Assembly (NCBI GenBank): GCA_964407855.1
Contig: CAYOXI010000002.1
Coordinates: forward strand, 10,386 to 74,385
Direction of reading: 5' to 3'
Source of the DNA: SHZI01 sp964407855
Lineage (GTDB): Bacteria; Pseudomonadota; Gammaproteobacteria; Steroidobacterales; GCA-2729495
DNA length: 64,000 nucleotides
Part shown: one piece after another, positions 59,717 to 64,000 of the stretch
Layout of the letters: every line of letters begins with the position of its first letter
How positions within the stretch are numbered: the first letter of the stretch is position 1
Position numbers and translations under genes: made by a program
The notes under the pieces: generated by a model
The model's input: the letters and a program-made list of their open reading frames with translations, nothing else
Databases searched by the model: none
Told to the model about the DNA's origin: nothing

Positions 59717-60105
59717 TACAGGACTCCCGCACCATCGCGGGGATCAACGACGATCCGCGTGACCCGCAGCGTTGCGGGCTCGTAATAGACGTACACGAGC
59801 GTGGCAGGTCGGGACGCTACCACGCGAAAGACGTCCAGCACTTCAGCCTGGCTCCGGGCCTGCCGGCTGCCCGCCCCGAGGAACCACCCGGTGGCGGCCG
59901 TCACGTGCAGTTTCGTGGGCTGGCAGTCCGGACAGCTCCGGACGCTGAGAAATCCCTCGGCCACGTCCGGCAGCTGCACGGCCTGCGCCCGCAGTTCGAA
60001 GGCCTGCTCGACGACCTCAAGCGCGGCCCCGGCGGGCAATGCCAGGCAGTTCAGCAGAAGTGCGGCAGACAATCGGGCCCAGCGTGCCTGCAGCGTAACG
60101 TTCAC
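59716..60105 (-). CDS. Small exported protein between pilX and pilY1 (unassigned)
   Basis: A 129-residue protein with a clear signal peptide (~1-28, LLLNCLALPAGAALE), hence periplasmic or secreted. The mature part has a CPDC motif (VRSCPDCQPTKL) and several predicted beta strands ending VVDPRDG. I do not recognise the family. It shares ATGA overlap with pilX upstream and TAATG with pilY1 downstream, so it is translated with them and is probably a pilus accessory protein. The CxxC may form a disulfide or bind metal. Confidence 0.8.
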   Translation of the reverse strand: MNVTLQARWARLSAALLLNCLALPAGAALEVVEQAFELRAQAVQLPDVAEGFLSVRSCPDCQPTKLHVTAATGWFLGAGSRQARSQAEVLDVFRVVASRPATLVYVYYEPATLRVTRIVVDPRDGAGVL

Positions 60106-60572
60106 CGTCCCGATGCCCCGGTAACCGCAAAACCCTGCACGAGGCGGACCCGTGCGTCGCGCTGGTCGGTCCTGCCCTCGGCAGCCACCTCAAAATTGAA
60201 GGTGGTGACGGGAATGGAACTGCCCGGGGAAAAAGACTCCCCGCGATAGCAGATTTCGTTCTGGTAGCGGCCGCCCAGGGCCGCGACGGCCACGGGACCC
60301 TCAACGTCAGGGGCGGCACAGTCTGCCGTGGTCACCGGGTCGCCGCCCCGGAGTGCAGCCTCGATGCCGGTCTGGGCCAGCTGGAAGGCGTTTTCGCGGT
60401 ACTGGGCGTTGCCGGCCATCAGCAACTCCAGGCTTGAGGTGCGCAACGTGGAAATGGCCAGCACCGTGAGCACCATCAGCAACACCAGGCTGATGACCAG
60501 CGCGGCGCCCGACTGGTGCCGGGCGGGGAGGGTCGGAGCCGGAGGCCGGCGGGCAGGTCGGGTCATCATCAT
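60102..60572 (-). CDS. pilX: Type IV pilus minor pilin PilX
   Basis: A 156-residue protein with the PilX N-terminal domain: QSGAALVISLVLLMVLTVLAIS, where cleavage after Gly leaves Ala at +1, then STLRTSSLELLMAGNAQYRENAFQLAQTGIEAAL, the PilX/PilW-type helix. A single pair of cysteines (ADCAAP, EICYRG) may form a disulfide. It joins PilV, PilW and the FimU/FimT-like proteins in the pilus initiation complex. Three ATG codons begin the frame; overlaps pilW by 4 bp. Confidence 0.9.
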   Translation of the reverse strand: MMMTRPARRPPAPTLPARHQSGAALVISLVLLMVLTVLAISTLRTSSLELLMAGNAQYRENAFQLAQTGIEAALRGGDPVTTADCAAPDVEGPVAVAALGGRYQNEICYRGESFSPGSSIPVTTFNFEVAAEGRTDQRDARVRLVQGFAVTGASGR

Positions 60573-61546
60573 GCACCCTGGTTGTTCAGGAAGATCGTGC
60601 GGGTTATCTGCAGGCGGCGGTTGGCCGCTGGATAGTCCGGGCTGCCCCCCTCGAGGGGGCCGAGATCCGCGTCGGGCGTCGGGTAGCTGCTGGTGTCCTG
60701 CCAGCCGAGGTCGTCGGCCGGCGTGCCGACGAGCATCCAGATCCGCACCGCGATGAGCCTTGCATCGGGGTCGAAGTCGGGACTTCCGAAGGTGACCAGC
60801 GGGTGGTCCCCATCCACATAACGGTCCACGTTGTTGTCCCCGTTGGTATCCATCCCGAGCTGTACCTGCAGGTTCTCCACGCCGGGAATCACTTCCTCTT
60901 CTCCCAGCGTGCCGTTGGCGCGCAGCGTGAGCCGGCGCAAGGCAGGCCTTGCGGCATCGAAGCTGGACTCGTTGCTCACGTAATAGGCGTTCAGGACAAC
61001 GTTGTGCCGGGTGCTGGCCATGCCCAGGTCCGGTGCTAGACCGTCGTTGAAGACCTGGCCCCGGTTCAGAGTGGTCTGGACCTGCAGGCGCCCGGCATCT
61101 GCTGCCGGCTCGACGCCACCGGCCCAGGGCTCTGCATGGCGCAGGATCAGCACGTCGCTGCCATCCCGCGCCGCATTGGCAAACGCCGGGCAGGGGAGGT
61201 CGTAGTTGTCATCCCGGCTCTCGACGGCGGCGTCAAAGTCGGTAGCAAAGGCGGTGATGTCGGTCGCCCCGCAGCGGACCACGATCCCGCCAGGCACGGT
61301 AACCCTGGCAGGTTCCGAGGTCAGGCCCCAGTAGCGGGCCAGGCGGATGTCGGGCTCCAGGGCATCCAGGGCAAAGCGGGCGGTCTCCTGCAGGCGGGCG
61401 ATGCTGTCGCTGGCGCGGTAGGTGGACCTGCTCTGGCTGTAGATGTACAGCGCACCGCCGATCAGGAACAGGCCGATGGACATCGCCACCATCAGTTCGA
61501 TGAGCGTCATGCCAGCCTGGCGCGGCGGGCGTGCCCGGCGGCTCAC
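60569..61546 (-). CDS. pilW: Type IV pilus minor pilin PilW
   Basis: A 325-residue minor pilin. The leader MSRRARPPRQAG is followed by MTLIELMVAMSIGLFLIGG, cut between Gly and Met with Glu at +5. The ARFALDALEPDIRLARYWGL block is the PilW/PilJ-type conserved helix, and the large C-terminal beta domain is of normal PilW length. ATGA overlap with pilV upstream. Acts with PilV and PilX at the pilus tip and in PilY1 presentation. Confidence 0.92.
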   Translation of the reverse strand: MSRRARPPRQAGMTLIELMVAMSIGLFLIGGALYIYSQSRSTYRASDSIARLQETARFALDALEPDIRLARYWGLTSEPARVTVPGGIVVRCGATDITAFATDFDAAVESRDDNYDLPCPAFANAARDGSDVLILRHAEPWAGGVEPAADAGRLQVQTTLNRGQVFNDGLAPDLGMASTRHNVVLNAYYVSNESSFDAARPALRRLTLRANGTLGEEEVIPGVENLQVQLGMDTNGDNNVDRYVDGDHPLVTFGSPDFDPDARLIAVRIWMLVGTPADDLGWQDTSSYPTPDADLGPLEGGSPDYPAANRRLQITRTIFLNNQGA

Positions 61547-61995
61547 AGTTCCACCTGCAGGCTATAGCTGGCCGGCTCGTCCTGGCCGATTTCCGGCCAC
61601 TCGATCCGGATCGCGTAGATGGTGCTGGCCGCAGCCACTACGTCGATCTGCGCCGTGCTTCCCACCGGCAGCGAGGCATTGAGCTGCCTGCTCCAGCTGA
61701 ACCAGTCATCGGCGGCCAGGGCGGCCGGCGTACAGTCCGCGGCCCCGTTGACACAGGCCTCGTCACTGCCGGGGCCCGTGCCGGCATAGGCAAGCTGGGC
61801 GCGCTGATTGGCCCGGATACGGTCGGCCATGTCTGCGGCCAGATTGACGGCGGTGGTGCGGTAGACCGCGGTCCGGCTGGCGCGCAGGCCCTCCAGGTAG
61901 AGGGCTGCAATGCCCAGCATGCCGACCGACATCACGACCAGCGCCACCAGCACTTCGATCAGCGTGAAACCCCGGTTCCGTACGCGGACTCTCAC
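61543..61995 (-). CDS. pilV: Type IV pilus minor pilin PilV
   Basis: A 150-residue prepilin. The leader MRVRVRNRG precedes FTLIEVLVALVVMSVGMLGIA, matching the type IV pilin modification protein PilV; the following ASRTAVYRTTAVNLAADMADRIRANQ is also diagnostic. Two cysteines (DEACVNG, AADCTP) sit close together. First base adjacent to the FimT-like gene stop (61996), so cotranslation is likely. Confidence 0.93.
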   Translation of the reverse strand: MRVRVRNRGFTLIEVLVALVVMSVGMLGIAALYLEGLRASRTAVYRTTAVNLAADMADRIRANQRAQLAYAGTGPGSDEACVNGAADCTPAALAADDWFSWSRQLNASLPVGSTAQIDVVAAASTIYAIRIEWPEIGQDEPASYSLQVEL

Positions 61996-62670
61996 TCAGC
62001 AGCCCCCCAGGACGGAGCGGTTCTGGAGGTCGTCCCGGGTGCGCTGCAGTTCGGGTCGACCCGTGCGGTGAATCTGGATCCAGCGGCCCGCGGCAATTCC
62101 GCCGCCGGTATCCACGTCACCCCGGGCATCACAGAGCTGGAGGTCGGTGAGCGGCCGACTGAGGGTGTCGGTTCCGAGCGCGCCGGAGCCGGCAAAGGCC
62201 ACGTACCCGGGGCTGTCGGCGGGGGCAGTGGTCAGGCCCGCCCGCAGCTCAGGCTCGAGGCCCGGATGCCGCTGGAGCACCACATCGTCCGGGCTGATCT
62301 GCCCGTCACCATTGCGATCCACAAATACCGTCCAGCCCGCGCCCAGGCTGCCGCCGGCGACGCAGGCACCGTCACCGTCCGGGGTAGGGCACAGAGTGAC
62401 CGTCACCTGGCGCATGATCGCCTCGGAACGAGCCGCGTGCAGGCTGGTGACGATATCGTTGGCCGCGGTTGTCATCCGGTTATTGGCCCGCAGCGCCGTG
62501 AACGACGGGATGCTGAGCCCCAGCGCAAGCGCGAGGACCGCCACGGTAACCATGAGCTCGATGAGGCTGATGCCTTCTTGTTTGCGCGGGGCCACTGCTG
62601 CTGCCGGAAGGTCACTGCAAGAGCGGCTATCCTGCCTCGTGCAGAGGGCCGTGGCGCGCATCGCCGACAA
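61996..62670 (-). CDS. Type IV minor pilin, FimT/FimU (GspH) family, first copy
   Basis: Up to 224 residues. The prepilin motif EGISLIELMVTVAVLALALG (Glu at +5) is at residue ~33, giving a leader much longer than the usual 6-25; a GTG at 62595 would give an 8-residue leader and may be the true start. The GspH-like domain has ARSEAIMRQVTVTLCPTPDGDG, GWTVFVDRNGDGQISPDD (EF-hand-like) and a C-terminal QLCDARG segment. Abuts pilV. Predicted to join the FimU-PilV-PilW-PilX initiation complex. Confidence 0.85.
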   Translation of the reverse strand: MSAMRATALCTRQDSRSCSDLPAAAVAPRKQEGISLIELMVTVAVLALALGLSIPSFTALRANNRMTTAANDIVTSLHAARSEAIMRQVTVTLCPTPDGDGACVAGGSLGAGWTVFVDRNGDGQISPDDVVLQRHPGLEPELRAGLTTAPADSPGYVAFAGSGALGTDTLSRPLTDLQLCDARGDVDTGGGIAAGRWIQIHRTGRPELQRTRDDLQNRSVLGGC

Positions 62671-62719
62671 CCGGCATGCACAGGGCGATGATCTGAAGTT
62701 CTGTATTTCATTCAGTGCA

Positions 62720-63280
62720 TTAACCGGTACATGTGATCGCGCCGTGAGCTTCTGCTGCTGGCACAGCGCGGGGCCTGCCTGTGTAACTCACGACGACCGC
62801 GCGGGCCCGGGCCTGTCCCCGTCCATCGCATAGCGTGAAGGTCCCGTTCACGGACCGCAGCCGGTAAGGGCGGAACACGAAGGCTTCGCGGTTGGCGACG
62901 ATCGTGCCGCGGAAGGGGCCCACCCGTTCGATGATGGGTTCATCCGCATCCACCCGGGGCGGGCTGTCCCGGTCGCGATTCACGAAGATGATGTGGCCGC
63001 TGCTCCAGGGTTGCCCGGGCGTGCATTGCACCCCGCTGCTGCTGCGGCACAGGACCACGTCCTGGCCGAGCGCATAGGACTGGTGTCGTGCCAGATGGAT
63101 GCCGTGCACGAACTGGTTCACCGTGGCGGTCATCCGGGCGTCCTGCTGCAGATCCCGGAATGACGGGATGGCCAGCGTCAGGAGTGCCGTGCCGAGCGCC
63201 AGGACGAGCAGCAGTTCGACGAGGCTGAAGCCGCAGTGGCGTGGCACGGTGCAGAGGCATCCTGAAAGGTGGGCACCCAT
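62720..63280 (-). CDS. Type IV minor pilin, FimT/FimU (GspH) family, second copy
   Basis: A 186-residue prepilin with leader MGAHLSGCLCTVPRHCG and cleavage before FSLVELLLVLALGTALL (Glu at +5). The domain shows ARHQSYALGQDVVLCRSSSG, HIIFVNRDRDSPPRVDADE and a terminal FTLCDGRGQARARAVVVSYTG strand, all of the FimT/GspH kind. First gene of the minus-strand pilin operon, 50 bp before the other FimT/FimU copy. The leader holds three cysteines, which is unusual. Confidence 0.87.
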   Translation of the reverse strand: MGAHLSGCLCTVPRHCGFSLVELLLVLALGTALLTLAIPSFRDLQQDARMTATVNQFVHGIHLARHQSYALGQDVVLCRSSSGVQCTPGQPWSSGHIIFVNRDRDSPPRVDADEPIIERVGPFRGTIVANREAFVFRPYRLRSVNGTFTLCDGRGQARARAVVVSYTGRPRAVPAAEAHGAITCTG

Positions 63281-63371
63281 CCTGGAGCGGCGGCGTCCGG
63301 GCGGCCAGCAGGCAATCAGGCCGCTTTACCGGGATTTGGACCGAGGCCGCAGCGGTCCGGGACGCGCTTCG

Positions 63372-63401
63372 TTTACAGTGCTGCCATGCTGTGGCTAGAA
63401 T
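63372..63401 (+). promoter_or_regulatory. Sigma70 promoter of the Fur-family gene
   Basis: TTTACA at 63372-63377 and TAGAAT at 63396-63401 have an 18-bp spacer and five of six consensus matches each. Transcription should start near 63408, leaving a leader of about 23 bases before the ATG at 63431. Confidence 0.7.
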
Positions 63402-63420
63402 CCTCTAAGTTGCTGATTCT
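63397..63420. promoter_or_regulatory. Inverted repeat over the -10 region, possible Fur-family operator
   Basis: AGAATC and GATTCT form an inverted repeat with a 12-base spacer that covers the -10 element and start site of the promoter. Its position suits autorepression by the gene product. The half sites are short, so this is a suggestion only. Confidence 0.4.
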
Positions 63421-63430
63421 CAGGAATTCA

Positions 63431-63862
63431 ATGAAAGCTCCCGACACGCTGCAGACGCGGGTGGAAACGGCCCTCCACGCCCACGGCGTGAAGGTCACCG
63501 CCCAGCGTGTCGAGATTGGCATGCTGCTCCTGGCGGGCCCGTGCCACCTTTCCGCCGACCAGATCCTGCAGACGCTGCGCCGGGCCGGCAGCCAGATATC
63601 CAAGGCCACGGTCTACAACACGCTGAAGGTTTTCTCTGCCCGGGGCATCGTGCGCGCGGTGGCCCTCGACCCCACCCGGCTGGTCTATGACTCCACCACC
63701 ACGCCCCATCATCATTTCCTCAACGAGGACACGGGGGAACTGACCGACATCGATCCGGACCAGGTTGAACTGCAGCAGCTGCCGCGCCTGCCTGAGGGTA
63801 CCCGCAAGGAGAGCGTGCAGCTGATCATCCGGGTGCGATCCAACCGGCCTGCCCGGGTCTAG
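63431..63862 (+). CDS. Fur-family transcriptional regulator (Irr/PerR-like)
   Basis: A 143-residue regulator. The winged-helix domain (~1-82) has GVKVTAQRVEIGMLLL and ISKATVYNTLKVFSARGIVRAV, the Fur-family recognition helix. The dimerisation domain begins with TTTPHHHFLNEDTGELTDID, where the His cluster would form the regulatory metal or haem-responsive site, then LPRLPEGTRKESVQLIIRV. Only one Cys is present, so the CxxC structural zinc site of Fur, Zur and most PerR is absent; with the HHH motif this resembles Irr. ATG at 63431 is preferred to longer frames because a good promoter lies just upstream. Confidence 0.88.
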   Translation: MKAPDTLQTRVETALHAHGVKVTAQRVEIGMLLLAGPCHLSADQILQTLRRAGSQISKATVYNTLKVFSARGIVRAVALDPTRLVYDSTTTPHHHFLNEDTGELTDIDPDQVELQQLPRLPEGTRKESVQLIIRVRSNRPARV

Positions 63863-63874
63863 CCTCCCGTTAAA

Positions 63875-63903
63875 TTGCCGGGATCTGGCGCATTCCCTAT
63901 ACT
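63875..63903 (+). promoter_or_regulatory. Promoter of tRNA-Thr with GC-rich discriminator
   Basis: TTGCCG at 63875-63880 and TATACT at 63898-63903 are 17 bp apart. The start falls near 63910, and the bases between -10 and start (CCCGCGCGG) are GC-rich, the mark of promoters under stringent (ppGpp) control such as those for stable RNA. Confidence 0.75.
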
Positions 63904-63914
63904 CCCGCGCGGTC

Positions 63915-63990
63915 GCCGGGGTAGCTCAGCTGGCAGAGCACCGCATTCGTAATGCGGGGGTCGGAGGTTCGACTCCTCTCCCCGGCACCA
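63915..63990 (+). tRNA. tRNA-Thr (anticodon CGT)
   Basis: A complete 76-base cloverleaf. Acceptor GCCGGGG pairs with CCCCGGC, D arm AGCTCAG...GGCAGAGC, anticodon stem-loop CCGCA-TTCGTAA-TGCGG with anticodon CGT reading ACG, T arm GGAGGTTCGACTCCTC, and encoded CCA at 63988-63990. Its own promoter lies just upstream. The window ends ten bases later, so a following tRNA or integrase cannot be excluded. Confidence 0.97.
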
Positions 63991-64000
63991 TCAGTCAGCA

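Noticed and set aside
63915..64000. tRNA-Thr as an integration site
   Set aside because: No integrase and no repeated tRNA 3' end are seen within the window; the sequence stops 10 bp after the gene, so it cannot be judged.

Overview
The window is a high-GC, gene-dense stretch of a draft bacterial genome: one run of 100 N at 47843-47942 marks a scaffold join. Gene content and order point to a free-living gammaproteobacterium. ispB / rplU-rpmA-obgE is followed by rpsT / murJ-ribF-ileS-lspA and then a type IV minor-pilin cluster, an order familiar from Xanthomonadales/Chromatiales-type genomes. ATG, GTG and TTG starts are all used, and genes often overlap by 1-14 bp. I cannot name the genus. No CRISPR array, prophage, insertion sequence or integrase is visible.

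Layout. 1-275: end of an MFS transporter. 315-801: ParE-type toxin-antitoxin pair. 966-4602 (minus): DUF1330 protein, nitrilase-superfamily protein lacking the usual cysteine, aldo/keto reductase and a DAACS symporter. 4733-7038 (plus, divergent): a 4-hydroxybutyryl-CoA dehydratase-family flavoprotein and an NnrU protein. 7126-8282 (minus): orphan Hcp-like protein and a 2OG-Fe(II) oxygenase. 8406-11528: bioF-bioD-bioA. 11525-14718 (minus): MacAB-like ABC efflux operon. 14797-20764 (plus): aldehyde dehydrogenase, avtA, FabD-like acyltransferase, DUF368 polyprenyl-phosphate transporter and a serine hydrolase. 20759-24914 (minus): P450, fatty-acyl-AMP ligase with fused carrier domain and ParA-like ATPase, with a DUF374 acyltransferase diverging from them.

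25764-36585 (minus) is one long propionate/methylmalonyl-CoA operon: aceE, CitE-like lyase, methylmalonyl-CoA mutase, pccB, pccA, meaB, epimerase. It would carry propionyl-CoA to succinyl-CoA, with MeaB guarding the B12 mutase. 36731-37903 is a Tat-exported FMN hydroxy-acid oxidase, then nadA-nadB (minus), a GGDEF/EAL protein with a degenerate GGDEF, a cytochrome c with an extra domain, a methyltransferase, an orphan pseudopilin and an OmpA-type porin.

46479-56006 holds tRNA-Pro, ispB, ribosomal protein genes, obgE, the S20 gene, murJ, ribF, ileS and lspA. 55984-63280 (minus) is a minor-pilin/PilY1 operon. The window ends with a Fur-family regulator and tRNA-Thr.

The parts most likely to be new biology are (a) the P450/FAAL-ACP/ParA-like operon, (b) the 4-hydroxybutyryl-CoA dehydratase homologue with altered Fe-S ligand spacing facing a nitrilase homologue with Ser in place of Cys, and (c) a CitE-like lyase plus pyruvate dehydrogenase E1 at the head of the B12-mutase operon. 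All functional statements come from reading motifs and context; no search was run.
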